Below are positions 22,028-36,900 of a stretch of DNA of 64,000 nt, in pieces. Origin of the DNA: Palaemon carinicauda (Eukaryota > Arthropoda > Malacostraca > Decapoda > Palaemonidae); the NCBI RefSeq assembly GCF_036898095.1, contig NC_090729.1, positions 67,179,274 through 67,243,273 of the forward strand. Direction: 5' to 3'. The translations under genes and the position numbers were made by a program. The notes under the pieces are model-generated. The model searched no databases. It worked only from the letters and a program-made list of their open reading frames with translations, and was not told the origin of the DNA. Each line of letters starts with the position of its first letter. Position 1 is the stretch's first letter.

Positions 22028-24010
22028 AAATGCTAAGCTACAACCCTAGTTTGAAAAGCAGGATACTATAAGCCCAGGGGCCCTGGAAAATAGCCCATTG
22101 AGGAAAGATAACCAGGAAAAATAAAATATTTTAAGAATAGTAACAACATTAAAATAAATATTTCCCATATAAACTGTAAAAACTTTAACAAAACAAGAGG
22201 TAGAGAAACTAGATAGAAAAGTGTGCCCGAGTGTACCCTCAAGCAAGAGAACTCTACCCAAAGACAGTGGAAGACCATGGTACAGAGGCTATGGCACTAC
22301 CCAAGACTTAAGAAGAAGGGTTTGATTTTGGAGTGTCCTTCTCCTAGAAAAGCTGCTTACCATAGCTAAAGAGTATCTTCTACCCTTACCAAGAAGTAGC
22401 CACTGAACAAGTACAGTGCAGTAGTAAAAGGTATGATGGGTCGTACGCGACCCCTACAGCATTTTCAAAACCTGTTTTTTCCCCATAAATAATCAGCTGT
22501 CTCGAATATAGAAGTGATCGACCTGCAAGGGGTGACTAGTCTACATGTCATTGTCTGTTTTAGGACTGATTTTCGTCTAACATCCCTCCTTCCCAGTTTT
22601 TTTTACCCCCCTCAGGGGTCGACCTCAACCCTGAAATACCTTTATAGGGGTAAGTGATCAAACAGCAAAGTTATTACATAATTATAAATTGTCGAACAGT
22701 GTTGATACTTGTTTGGTTCTTTATAGTTGGAAAGTGTGGGTGGATGGTGTGTCTACCACTTGCATGACATTGGTTTTGGCTTAGATACCATATATTGCCA
22801 TGAGGTCCATTTTCCCTCAAATGGTAATTTCTGAATTTTTTTTTATTTTTTGCAAATTTTATTTTTTTCTATTTACTTTGAATTTATCTTCAGTAATGGC
22901 CAGCAGTCAGTATTCCCTCGGCATGGATGTCATCAACACACTTCTAATGGCGTTAAAAAGAGATGTTGATGATAATATGGAGCTTGCAACCCTATTCTTC
23001 ATTTCAAGTGGTAGATTGGGCTGTAAGAGTTGTTGCGGTCTGCGGCCATTTTGTTGACATACCCGAAAGGTAAGTTAGCATATCTCTATATATTCTTGTT
23101 CTGTATAGAATTCATGATATTTTGGTATATTTTAATGCATAAATATCATATTTTATAGGAGATCCAATGATTTTCATAAGAAATTTACATTGTGAAACTA
23201 GGCCGTCAAAAAATGACATTTAGATTTCGCCCCTGATATAACAGTAAATTACATCTTAGTGCACATTTTATTATGTATTTCTGTTCTAGGATAATATGAG
23301 TTTATTCTATAAAAAAATTAGCCTCTTCCTATTTCATTTGGGTACCCAAAAAAATTCATGAAATTTGGACAAATTTTTTTGGCCAAAAAAAGTTACCCTT
23401 TTTTTCCTCATTTCAGATCTTGACTTCTATGGGTCCAACTCATTTACAGCAATTACACGCTGTTGCTTTGCCATCTAAGAAGGTGTCCCTAAAGGGATTT
23501 ATGTGTATATGTATATTTCTATTTTTTATGAATATTTACGTCTTCTTTTTTTTGTATACTTAAATTTTTAATATATTTCCAATAAATAGATATTTTGTAG
23601 ATGGGTATCATTTATATTTTCAGTAGTTTTTAGCATTCTTTGATGTATTTTTAGAAAGTCAAACAATACAGATTGATGCATAACTAAATTTTTCCTGAAT
23701 TTTTTTGGAGTCGGGGTCGCACGCGACCGAGTATACCCTTAAAGGGGTGTCCGAGTAGCGTACCTATCCAGGGTTAACCACTTGGCTGAAAAAAAAAATG
23801 TTTGGTAATATCAGTGTTGTCAGATGTATGAGAACAGAGGAGAGTCTGTAAAGAATAAGCCAGACTATTCGGTGTTTGTGTAGGCAAAGGGAAAGAACCG
23901 TAACCAGAGAGAAGGATCCAATGTAGTGCTGTCTGGCTAGTTAAAGGACCCCATAACTCTCTAGCGGTAGTATCTCAACAGGTGGGTGGTGCGCTGGCCA
24001 ACCTACTACC
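22027..24010 (-). mobile_element. Non-LTR 3' copy split by a piggyBac-like insertion
   Basis: Segment 22027-22434 starts at the tail ('gctaagctacaaccctagt') and includes 'gtacagaggctatggcacta'. Segment 23774-24010 continues the same element with 'gtttggtaatatcagtg', 'ggatccaatgtagt' and 'gtagtatctcaacaggtggg'. The intervening 22439-23773 is a separate DNA element. The continuous order matches the single copy at 9746-10212 in reverse. Confidence 0.72.
22439..23773. mobile_element. piggyBac-like DNA element, probably non-autonomous
   Basis: Inserted in a non-LTR copy at what was probably TTAA. The right flank reads ttaa at 23774-23777, and the left flank has taaa at 22435-22438. The right terminus in reverse complement begins 'ccctggataggtacgc', and CCC starts with TTAA targets are typical of piggyBac. 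Subterminal GC-rich blocks are mirrored ('gtcgtacgcgacccc' on the left, 'ggggtcgcacgcgac' on the right). The interior has a short plus-strand frame (22896-23057, 'MASSQYSLGMDVINTL') and a donor-like 'aaaggtaagt' at 23066, but no DDE transposase domain. Confidence 0.6.
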
Positions 24011-24024
24011 TTTAATAGAGCAGT

Positions 24025-24250
24025 AGTTTTACCCAATGAGTGAAAACTAATGTATTCGGACATCGTAGCATTGTTAGGTACATGAGGAACAGGTAAAGAA
24101 TAAGCCAGACTTTGCTATGTATGTGTAGCTAAAGGAAAAATGAGCCGTAAGCAGAGGGAGATACAATGTACTATCTAGCTAATCGAAGAACACTAACTAG
24201 CCGTAGTATCTCAACGGGTGGCTGGTGCCTTGGCCAAACTACTACCTGAT
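24025..24250 (-). mobile_element. Second, shorter non-LTR copy
   Basis: Repeats the 5' part of the family ('aagaataagccagacttt', 'gtagtatctcaacgggtggc') in tandem after 24010. It carries small deletions relative to its neighbour. Confidence 0.7.
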
Positions 24251-25001
24251 ATAGACCATTGGGTAATAATCTTGCATTGAGAAAATATAAAAGGTTAGAA
24301 AATTCATCAGTTTAAATTTTATCTATAAATTTCTTTTCTATTCATATCTTCCCGCTACTTGAAGTTTTTTCCACGATGTCAAACGATACAGCAACACTTA
24401 ACTTAGCTTTGGTTATGGAATCTATAAAGTGCACGAATTATCCTTCGCATTAATCATGTTGAGATGTACAGTCCTCGTTTCATCACGCTAGATAAACATT
24501 AACCATTCAGTAACCGCAACCATCACAATACACATCAACACCATTCACATCCTGGAAGAAAATATCAGTTTTAACTTTTATGCCAAAATTTTGATACAAT
24601 AGGTTATTAGCTCTCATTAAGACCAAAAACTATAAACAGTGATTTAAGGGAAAAAGTTCAAAGACATGGAATACGAATAAAGCTAATAGAAAATTGTTAT
24701 TTTAAATACTAACACTAACTTTGAAATTATCCTCAAGTTACCTTATGGTAAGAACTCTAATACTTTAAGAAACTTCGTTTTTCCTTAATTTCAGTAGAAA
24801 ATATTGCTACCAGCACCTGAGGATGTGGAACTATAGAGTAAAGTTTTAATTTTTTGGGTTTAATATACACAAGTTTAAAGTTGTGGTAATTTCAACCAAG
24901 GGAACCTACCATTGATACGCTATTGGCAAAGTCTCATATCCCTAGATCTTCACAAAAATAATAAGTAGCTGGTAAGGTATTGGTAGTATTGAGTAAATCT
25001 C

Positions 25002-25008
<7 letters not shown>
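24251..25008. other. Unassigned AT-rich stretch
   Basis: No gene or recognised element. Confidence 0.5.

Positions 25009-25084
<76 letters not shown>
25009..25084. repeat. (GA)n microsatellite
   Basis: About 75 bp of GA units. Ser-Leu frames on the opposite strand are artefacts. Confidence 0.95.
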
Positions 25085-25090
<6 letters not shown>

Positions 25091-27104
25091 GGGTGAGGAG
25101 ACTTGCCCTTGTTTAAGACTAAGTAATAGCCAAGCTAATTTTAGTAATAAGACTAAGAAAACTAACCAGAAGAACAATCTGAAACACATGAAAAATTTCA
25201 AAATATATGTTATTTTAAATCTTGCATAATCCCGCCTGCAAGAGTCTTTACTATGCTCAACGTATGATTTACTGAACTGCTCAGACTTAAGAATTTAAAT
25301 AATACTGCCTAGGCCTAGGCGGCCATTCACGTCCAAGTGCAGTGCAAAATGTTAGGCATATGTTTTACGTCAAGACTAAGGTTGAAATTTGACCAGTACG
25401 GTGCAAGAAAAACTGGGATGTAGAAACCTTAAGAGAGCAGCGAGTGCAAAGGTTTAATAGAATTTCTAGTACATAGCTTTGTTAACATCAATATTAGAAC
25501 CAATATGCTGCCAGCCATTCACTCAAATCAAGATATGGCAGCTTTAAGAATTGCCACGTGCTTTATATTCAGTTTTGATACCCTCATTAATCCAAACAAA
25601 TACGATACCCATTAGGGCAGATCCACAAAAGTTTTAAAAAGCTAATAAACTAAACTATTAATTCTATTTCCTTAAATTCTTGTAATATGCACTAACACTA
25701 GCTGGAACGTCACAGTCACTGACCAAAATGTCAGACTGCACCCTTTGATACTAAACCTATCTAAAGTAAATATCCCATTCGGCTGACACGTGGAAGATTG
25801 AAAAAGAAAAAAAAATATATGAGTTGAAAGATGTAAAAAAGAAAAAAAAATACTCTAGACCTATAGGGAGTAAAAGTACTGAATCTTCACTAATAATATT
25901 AAATTTTGCAAAAATTATACATTTAATTAGACTAAAATCATATGTATATATAACAATCTGCAAAACAGATTTCAAAGCCATAATATTCGTAGCAATAAAT
26001 CTTGCACTTTTCAAAGCACAAGACTATACCTCTCTCATTTAACCCAATAGCAGTAACCTTAGTTTGGTAGGCTTTTTATCACACTAGCCGGAACTTATTC
26101 TATTTCAAGACCAAAAGAGCAGAAACTAGTTCTTAAATTACAGTAACAAATCAATTTATATTAGTCTCGGCAAACCTTTTACAAAAATAGAAGTTTACTC
26201 TGAGTAATTACCAGAATTATACCCAGTTTTGCCCATGACACACTAAAGTATTCAAAGTGGAAAAAAATAGTATTTGGTGGTGTTCACTGGAATTCCCGTA
26301 GCACCCCTTCACTTTCTGTACACTTAAATTTGTTATTCGTTTAACCAGGTCTTAGAGTCATCAAATCTACAATACACCCATATCTAAAAACTAAAAAGAT
26401 TGAAAATCTAAAGTTTTATAAAGATTATCAGCATAAGCTTCCACACTACAATCCGCAATTCTACAGTAATTACTAAAGACAAGTTCTTATCTATAATCAG
26501 TGTTGGTTATTACTATATAGGAAATACTAGAATTTTTAAGGTTTTAACATTTTACCAAGACCAATCAAATTTAATTATCCTAGACCAACGATGTCCGGTA
26601 TTATGGACACTGCTGCTTAGTAAAGAATCTTTGGTAAGGAATGGAACCATCAATACACAAGTCCAACATCTAGATCTAACCTACCTACGTAGTCTAGAAA
26701 CTAGACAAAGTTGAAGTTTCAGAGCACTAACCTAACTAAAGTCAAGCAGCGAAGAATATTAAACCAAGGAGAAATATTAGTAAAACCGCTGTAAATAGAA
26801 AATATTTAAAAGTCTTTAGCAAATACGTGTACGACAGTTCCTTAGCATACGAGGCTAAACTATTCAAGGATCTAGTAACTAGATAAAATCTGGCTAATGA
26901 GCCAAGGCAATCAAATTAGGGAAAATTTCAGAGATTCTGATAGATATGATGAACTCTAAACATTGCTTTATTGATAATATCCATTTTCTAACAAATAACC
27001 TATTACTTCTAATAAAATTCAGTCTACTATAAATATGGCCAAGACAGAATGCAACAGTTGACCTAACTTTGTATAAAATTTCTACTCTACTGTAGGCTCG
27101 ACAT
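25085..27104. other. Unassigned AT-rich stretch
   Basis: Two kilobases without a supportable gene. Short open frames here have no recognisable motif. An A-rich run lies at 25800-25850. Confidence 0.5.
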
Positions 27105-27370
27105 AATTCATCTCTTACACCTATTAACGCAAAGAGGTTTACGGGCTGCCAACGCAAGAGCCCGTGTCTTACACACAAGTTAAGGCAATCTTACACACAC
27201 GCAAAAGGGCTCTTTTAGATTTCGCCAGTCTTAGTTTTTAGGTAAATACTTTTCCATTCATCATCTCTTACTTCACACTTCATAGTCTTAAGCCATGTAC
27301 AACTGGGTCTTCCAATTCTAGTGCATTGTGGAGACCAGCTGAACATTTGGTGAACTAATCTCTTGGGGAG
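27105..27370 (-). pseudogene. Non-LTR ORF2 C-terminal fragment
   Basis: The minus strand reads 'RLVHQMFSWSPQCTRIGRP' then 'WLKTMKCEVRDDEWKS', clearly related to the fragment at 15871-16134. Shared nucleotide ends near the stop ('cctattaacgcaaagagg' here, 'cctattgatgcaaagggc' there) support a common family. Confidence 0.65.
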
Positions 27371-27952
27371 TGCGAAATACAATGAGACAATTAGCTCCCA
27401 AAGAATTAAGTTCAGGTAATTACTTAGAAATAATAAAGATTTGTCCAATGACATTATGCGACCCAAGTCAGACTTGTTTGAAAAGCAAAATTAGTTCCTG
27501 GATTAACATTAATATAAGAACAAGAAAAACTTACGAGTGGTGTAATGAAAGGCAAATGTGTTTAGATAATCATTATAAAAAATTATGACTTGAAATCTAG
27601 GCTCCTACTAGATGCTAGGCCTATTTCTCCTAAGACTACCATAACGATTATTCACTAAAACACTAGAGATTACGTAGGTAAAACCAGCAATGTTTTCTAG
27701 GTTTCTATTCAAATGATCGAATAAGTTTATGCATATCTAATACGCTACCAATATTAGCGGAAAAAGGGGTAACCGCTTTGCACCAACACTTCAGGTAACA
27801 GTCGTTATCTTTAATTTCATAAGAAGCTTTCAAAAAACCAAACCAATTTCACACTTTACCAATAAAGAGTAACTTATAAATTAAGCCATATACGATTAAA
27901 TTAAAAGATTCCAAAAATTAATACTTTGACAATCTAGTCATATAGAATTTTG
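27371..27952. other. Unassigned AT-rich stretch
   Basis: Nothing recognised. Confidence 0.5.
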
Positions 27953-28212
27953 GGGGCCGATGTGGAAACATCCCCGACTGGTGAACGCCAGACTGGGGTT
28001 CGAGTCCCGCTCAAATTCTTCGCTCGCTGCAGTCCCACCATCCTTGTGAGCTAAGGATGGGGGCTTGGAGAACCTATAGGTCTATCGGCCTAGCCCTCTT
28101 TGGTCCTAGCTAGGTTGGAGAGGGGGATTGGGCGCTGATCATACTTATATATGGTCAGTCTTTAGGGAAGTGTCCCTTTCCTCTGCCATTCACGAGTGAC
28201 ATTCAAACCAAA
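27953..28212 (+). mobile_element. tRNA-derived SINE
   Basis: A GC-richer island in AT-rich DNA. The head looks like a tRNA gene with internal RNA polymerase III boxes: an A-box-like region around 'gatgtggaaacatcc' to 'gactggtgaacg', and a canonical B box 'ggttcgagtcc' at about 27998-28008. The body continues with 'cgctgcagtcccacca' and 'ggttggagagggggattgg', and ends near 'cattcacgagtgacattc'. It was probably mobilised by a LINE; the partner is not determined. It is not a functional tRNA gene because the arms are not complementary enough and unrelated sequence is fused on. Confidence 0.75.
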
Positions 28213-28866
28213 TATCTACTTCCTATTTCCTAGCAATAAATTGATTTCTATCTTGAGCTAAAATCTCAATACATTTTCGGTATAAATTTCCACTAACTAA
28301 GAGAATAAACAGAGACAACTCACAAATTCAATAAGCTGTAAACATAACCTACCACTCACCCTTTTCAGATCACCAGTTTCTAGTTCCAACACTACCACGA
28401 AAAAGAATGATTACATTTCTAGAATAAAAAAAAAAAAAAATGGCTGTTGTTATGCGTTTACCACTGGCTGAAGAGGGATGACAAAACAATGAAGCAAACA
28501 TCCACAGTTTGATACTTCAATTTAACGTCCTTGTATAAGCAGTGGCACCATCTGTGTCTAAGTTTCAGAGCCACTTATAGTCTTTGATGATTTTTGAAGT
28601 CACCTTTTAAGAAACCACCATAAAAGCCAAAAATTTCCATAGATTTACAATACCAAGAAACTTCCTTTGCAATATATATGTATATACACCATGTATAATT
28701 AACATAGTTGAATAAACTTTGACTCTTAGAAGAAACACTTGTGTGGTCAACTTCTCTCTCTGTCTTAAAGTCTATCATTATGTTAGGTATTTTATAGGTC
28801 TTAAGTAACTTATTCAGTAAGTTCTTTACTTTTTATTTTTGTATGCTTGAGACATTTATCCACAAC

Positions 28867-28878
<12 letters not shown>
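28213..28878. other. Unassigned AT-rich stretch
   Basis: No gene. A poly-A run of about 15 lies at 28427-28440. Confidence 0.5.

Positions 28879-28960
<82 letters not shown>
28879..28960. repeat. (GA)n microsatellite preceded by (TG)n
   Basis: A short TG run at 28867-28880 passes into about 80 bp of GA. Confidence 0.95.
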
Positions 28961-28964
<4 letters not shown>

Positions 28965-29339
28965 CATTTGCAAAAGCGAATGAGCAGAGATTTATTACAA
29001 TAGTTTTGTATCATGAAGAAATAGTACAAACTATATACTTTTCCCTGAGTACAAAGAATAATATAGCCAAGAATAAAACCTAACTCTCTGATTTAATAAA
29101 AGAAAACTCGGCAAAGGCAGTGCATGGCGTGCAATATATTCCCTAGGCAGCAAACTTGAATGTTAAGCGGAGGGATATAAATAAAATACACAAAAATTCT
29201 GATGTATAATTTGCAACTTAGATCAGAAAAAAAATCAAGGAAACATAAGCCTTTTATGCGGACAGCTAATTAGTAATGTAGAGCAAGATGAAATAAGATC
29301 CATCCAGTCGTAGAGCTCTAGCTGTCGTGACATCACGAG
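28961..29339. other. Unassigned stretch
   Basis: No gene recognised upstream of the LINE remnant. Confidence 0.45.
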
Positions 29340-30530
29340 CAGAATCTCGATAGACAGGATAGATAATGAAGAATGGTAACTAAACTAAAGCATGAGCTAA
29401 ATAAAAATGTGATGTCTGGTGTTCCACAGGGTAGTGGTCCTGGCCCATTACTTTTCATACTATATACACATGACATGTGGTTTGGTCTAGAAAACAAGCT
29501 TGTTGCATATGCAGATGATGCTACTCTCTTTGCATCAATTCTATCCCCTGAATGTAGATCTGCGGTCCCTGAATCCCTTAATAGAGATCTAGCTAAAATT
29601 AGTGCATGGTGCAAATTATGGGGTATGAAGTTGAATCCTAATAAAACTCCAAGTATGATTGTAAGTAGGTCAAGGAGAGTGGCTCCTCAACATCCAGATC
29701 TCAGTATTGATGATTTTTCTTTAACTCTTTATGATTTTCAAAATTTTAGGTGTGATTCTCAACAGCAAATTTTCTTTTGAGAAACACATTAGGTGTGTGT
29801 CTTCTTCAATTGCACAAAAATTGACCTATTGAGAAAGTCTTTCAAGATTTTTGACCATCAATCTTTTCTGAAGAAGTGTTTTAATTCTTTCATTCTACCT
29901 TGTTTTAAGTATTGTTCTCCTGTCTGGTCTTCATCTGCTGATTCTCATCTTAATTTGTTGGACAGAATCTTACGGTCTATCAAATTTGTTATTACTGATC
30001 TAGATATTAATCTTTGGTACCGTCGTGTAATTAGTTCATTATGCCTGTTGCATAAGATTTTTCATAACTCTGACCATCCTTTACAATCAGATCTTCCTAG
30101 ACAATTCCATCCTGTTCGTAATACTAGGCAGGCAGTGAATTCTAATAGCCGGGCCGAGTTTCCCTATCATGAGGCTCAATACTACACAGTATTCTAGAAG
30201 TTTTATCCCAGCTGTGACCAAGTTGTGGAATGATCTTCCCTAATAGGATAGTTGAATCAGTAGAACTTCATAAGCTCAAAGCTGCAGCAAAGGTTTTTTA
30301 TGTTGAACAGGCTGATATAAGTCTTTTTATAGTGTATATATGACATATCTGCTTTGACTGTGTTACTGTTTTTAGAACGACTAATTGTTAATTTGTTCTC
30401 ATCATTTGTTCATTTCCTTATTTCCTTTCGTCACTGGGCTATTTTTCCCTATTGGAGCCCTTAGGCTTATTTCATCTTGCTTTTCCAACCAAGGTTGTAG
30501 CTTGGATAGTAATAGTAATAGTAACTTGTT
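29340..30530 (+). pseudogene. 5'-truncated LINE with RT C-terminal half and family 3' tail
   Basis: The frame from 29373 gives the RT template-binding block 'GVPQGSGPGPLLFILY' and the catalytic block 'LVAYADDATLF' (around 29520), followed by 'LAKISAWCKLWGMKLNPNKT'. A frameshift near 29780 leads to a thumb and C-terminal region in 29793-30197 ('CFNSFILPCFKYCSPVWSSS'). The nucleotide tail 30420-30525 ('ctgggctatttttccctatt', 'aaccaaggttgtagcttgga', then AGT/AAT repeats) is the 3' end shared with the short copies elsewhere. It resembles Jockey/CR1-type RT. The N-terminal endonuclease is missing. Confidence 0.78.
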
Positions 30531-32735
<2,205 letters not shown>

Positions 32736-32739
32736 CGAG

Positions 32740-32758
32740 TGGTCCTTCGAACCGGATC
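32740..32758 (+). promoter_or_regulatory. BEL-A primer-binding site, tRNA-Tyr type
   Basis: 'tggtccttcgaaccggatc' lies four bases after the LTR. It is complementary, apart from one or two positions, to the 3' end of eukaryotic tRNA-Tyr (acceptor CCTTCGA plus CCA, T-arm 'CCGG'). The same site follows the BEL-B and BEL-C LTRs. Confidence 0.8.
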
Positions 32759-33929
32759 TCTCACCTTTGACTTTTGGGTAATTAAATTAACGTAACCTAG
32801 CTTGATTAAGCAATAAATACCTCGCTATACCACACTTACCCACATGCACCAGCCACATTGTAGAAAGTGTAATGCCCAGACTTGAGTTGGAACGAGAGAA
32901 GAGTTTTGTAATTTTATAGTATTTGACACACGCTTAAGGAAGACAGTGTAACCAGGTTTATTTATGAGTTCTGAGACGACAGAACTAGATATGTTCAGGT
33001 CATCGATTTAGGTTGCATGCTGCATGTTTAATATTAACTTGCGAAGTTCTATACCTGTCGGTTCATATGATCTGTTCACCTAATTTTGGCATTTAACCAG
33101 AAAGTTCCGAGACACTGGAACTAAGGTACATCACTTTCGTTGTTCAGACTTCATTGTTTACTGCTCCAGGCGAGCACCGTTCATTTTGCTCTGTTCGATT
33201 TAATTTGCCAGTCTACTTTTTTCCATAATTTTGTACCTCGGTTTACCATCCTTTGTGCAAGTGCTGTAAATTTCTTACTAACCCCTCTTGTAAGCTTAAC
33301 CCCGTGTCCTTGGTCACAGAACTTTTAGCACGATATTGCTAAGTCTACAATTTCACGTAGACACTTAAAAATTTGTTAAAGGTCGTCTTACCCATGTGTA
33401 GCGTATCTTAGTTTACTTGTGATTACCACTTGACAAGTGCGTCAATAATTTTACCCTTAGCCTTAGTGTAATTTTGCACTTTTGTCCTTTTTGTGAGAAA
33501 CTTTTACGTTTAACCTCTGTGTGAGGAAAGCTTTATGTAATGTCCTCTGTTGTGAGCGAGATTTAGTTATCCTTTGCATGAGGTAATTTCAAGTTTAGCC
33601 TTAGCGCGAGTGGTGTTTAAATTGTTTTGCGATTTCCATGTGCTACTAGTCACATTGAGTAATTTTTTGCGACTATCTAAGTTCTATTTACTTTTGTCAT
33701 TTTGGTGCTAGCCTATACTGTATAGTTGTAAATTGTCATTGCCACTTACCACGCTTTTTCATTGTGCATTTAACCAATCCATGGTCACTTCTTGTGCACA
33801 CATAGCCGCACAAGTTTCCCAAACCTTTCGAGTAGGGTGAGTTTCCATTCCTCAGACATACCCATAAATCTTAAGAATTTATTTAACTTTGAATTTGCAA
33901 ACTCCGCACATCCAAGGGTTTCATCCAAA
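32759..33929 (+). other. BEL-A leader
   Basis: A 1.17 kb untranslated region between the primer-binding site and gag. No conserved frame. The short upstream extension of the gag frame from 33792 is not supported by comparison with BEL-B, which aligns only from the ATG at 33930. Confidence 0.65.
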
Positions 33930-36900
33930 ATGTCTTTACAAATTCTTAATCTCGGTAACCCTCCACAACCTCAGGCTGAAGCTCTCAGCTTGGAGGAACT
34001 TAACTTACGGCTTGAGCAACAGGAGGTCGATTTCAAATTTCTATGTGAGGACGCAGATCTGGCCCTCCATAGCCTAAGTTCAGTAGATCTTTCACGCATG
34101 TCGTCCCCTGGGTTGGATCACTTTAGCTTTCACATCGGAGGCATCAGGGACAAACTCAATGAATACAAACAGTTTTGGCGGTCTCATTATAAACATCCGA
34201 CCGTGGTGGCGGATTACCCAATGCTGGTTGACTGTGCCAAACGAATTGAAACGGCCTTCAGTAGCATTGTGTTCCATAAGACCACTGGAAACCAAGCCCG
34301 GAATTAAACACCTGGCGCAAACCCGCAGACTGTTTATGTGTCCGTTGCCTCTGAGCCTGATCCCCCTATTTTTGAAGGTTGTAAGGAACGTTGGACGGGT
34401 TGGTGGAGCGTTTTCCATCAAACCATACACGAATCTCCCAAATATTCCCCAGCAGATAAGTACAAGATCCTTCTACGGTGCCTAAGAGGACCAGCCCGGC
34501 GTCTTGCTGGAAACAGGATCTGGACAGAGGGTTTGTACGAGAGGACCATCGCTAACCTCATCCAGGAGTACGAATCCCCTGATCTTGACCGTCATTTGCT
34601 GCGTAAGAAGCTCTTTAGTATGAGCCCCCCAGCGGATGATGGCCCTGACCTCAGACGGTTTCTGATGGAGTGGAACAATGCTGAGGAAGAATACGTGCAA
34701 GTGACCAAAGCCCCCTTGTCCGAAGATCTGTTGGAGCATGCCATCCTGAGTAAGCTAAGCCCCACTCTCTTGGAGACAGTTTATCGCCGTTACAATAGCA
34801 CATCCGTGTCCTTGCAAGAGTTAAAGGACGGACTATACGAACATGCACGCACAAAGGAGCTAGCCAAACTGTTGACGGAGCCAAGCAAAGACCGGCTTCC
34901 TGTTAAACCTTCTAACTCTGGAGTAAACAGCAATTCAACTACAAAATTGGCTAAGCCCTTCCATAGAACGACTAGTGATGCCCTTAAGCCGAAGACACCA
35001 TCTACACCAACCCAAAACCCAGCAAAACCCACTCAGAAGCGTGCACCAGAGCCGGCCAGAGCTCCCCCACCAACAGGTAACCCTGTTCGGTACAATTGTG
35101 TTTTCTGTGACCACAATGGTCACTCATCAACAAAATGCCCCCGGTTCCCCGATTCAAATAGTCGAATAACGCGCTTGAACCAACTAGGCTGTTGCACTAA
35201 ATGTTTTTCGACGCAACATGTTACCCGTGATTGCGCCGCCCATGTTACATGCCAGAACTGCCAACGTGGTCACAAATTGCCTCTCTGCCCTAACATCTTG
35301 ACCGTGGGTCACCAACCTGATGGGCCAAGAACAGACCCACCTTCTGTTCAACTTAATCAGATGGCCTCGAGTGAGACTGAGCAAACCAACCAGGCGAACG
35401 AAATAAACCCTGCTGTTCTACCCACCTTTACTGGCGATCTAATTAATGGAAAACTTAAACACACCACCCGAGTTTTCCTGGATTGTGGTGCCCAACGCAC
35501 GTTTGTTCATCCCAACGTAGTCAAGTCACTGAACCTTGCTCCTGTCGGAAAAATCGTGTTCCGACTCAACTCGTTCAACATGGACGAACCACCTCAGTGT
35601 TCAGACTTGGTGCAGTTCAATTTGAAAATTGGTCGCCGCAAGCATAAGGTCGTTGCCATTGTCAACCCGAACGTGGGGAAGAACATAAGGACGCCTGGAT
35701 ATACCCATGCAGTTCGCACTCTAGAGGCTAGTGGTCTACGTCTTGCAGACAGGCAGCCAGATGACAATGCCACTGGCATAGAGATCATCCTCGGAGCCGA
35801 TTACCTTCCCCGACTCCTGAAACGCACTCACAACATCAAGGGTGTCAACTTGTTCAGTACACCAGGTGGATTTGTGGTTTGGGGAGAGCTGCCAGATTGG
35901 TCACGAGAAGGGACAGAACCCCCAGAGGTTGATAGTCTGTCGCTCACGCTAAGCCGCATCAGCGTAACCGACCCTGTGGGAGTAGAGCCCCCCGTCGAGA
36001 ATCTTTGGAAACTCGATGCTGTGGGCATAAGCAATGAACCCTTCAGCCATCTTGAGGCACAGGCCGTTGATCTCTTCAAGCGTACTACACGGTACGCAAA
36101 CGGAAGATACACAGTGCAACTACCCTTCAAGAGTGATAGCTGACCAGAGATAAATTTTGGTAGGGCTTTTGCCCAGCTGATGTCCCTTAAAATATCTAAG
36201 GACCCTCAGTTATTCATCAAGTACCAAGCCATCCTTGACGAGTACATAAAGGAGGGCTTTATCGAGCCGGTCGAGCTAGAACCTCATAATGACGGACAAA
36301 TGCACTACCTACCCCATCATCCTGTCCTCAAAAATTCAACCTCCACACCAATGCGCATAGTATTCAATGCCTCGGCTAAATCGGGACCAAATTCAAGGTC
36401 TCTAAATGAATCCTTGTACACCGGGCCAAACTTGGCCTCAAAAATTCAGTCCATGATCCTCCGGTTTAGGGAAAAGCCATTTGGTTTGACGGCAGACATC
36501 TCTAAGGCTTTCCTGCGGATTGAGATCGCTCAGGAACACCGTGATTACTGTCGGTTTCTTTTCTTTAAGGACTCCAGTATGTCCGAAGTTGTTGCGTACC
36601 GCTTCAAAGTGGTCCTGTTTGGGGCCACCTCGAGCCCATATTTGCTCAACCAGACAATCCAACACCACCTGGATGCTCAAACGAGTAGTCTTGCCTCATA
36701 GCTTAAAACAAGCTTCTACGTTGACAATTTTCAACGTTGCTACGACTCGCCCACGGACATCCTTAGTGAAAGACAGTCCATTGAAAAAATTATGCTGGAA
36801 GCCAACATGCCCCTTGCCAAATGGACCACTAATGCCCCCATCTCGGGAGACTTCACCGAAACGGGCCCCCAAGATTACCTCGGTCTGGACTGGAACACCG

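Noticed and set aside
24950..25201. Ser-Leu and Arg-Glu repeat frames over the (GA)n arrays (also 28847-29083)
   Set aside because: Microsatellite artefacts with no flanking domain.
27953..28020. Possible functional tRNA gene
   Set aside because: The B box is good, but the acceptor and anticodon arms do not fold convincingly and a SINE body is fused directly.
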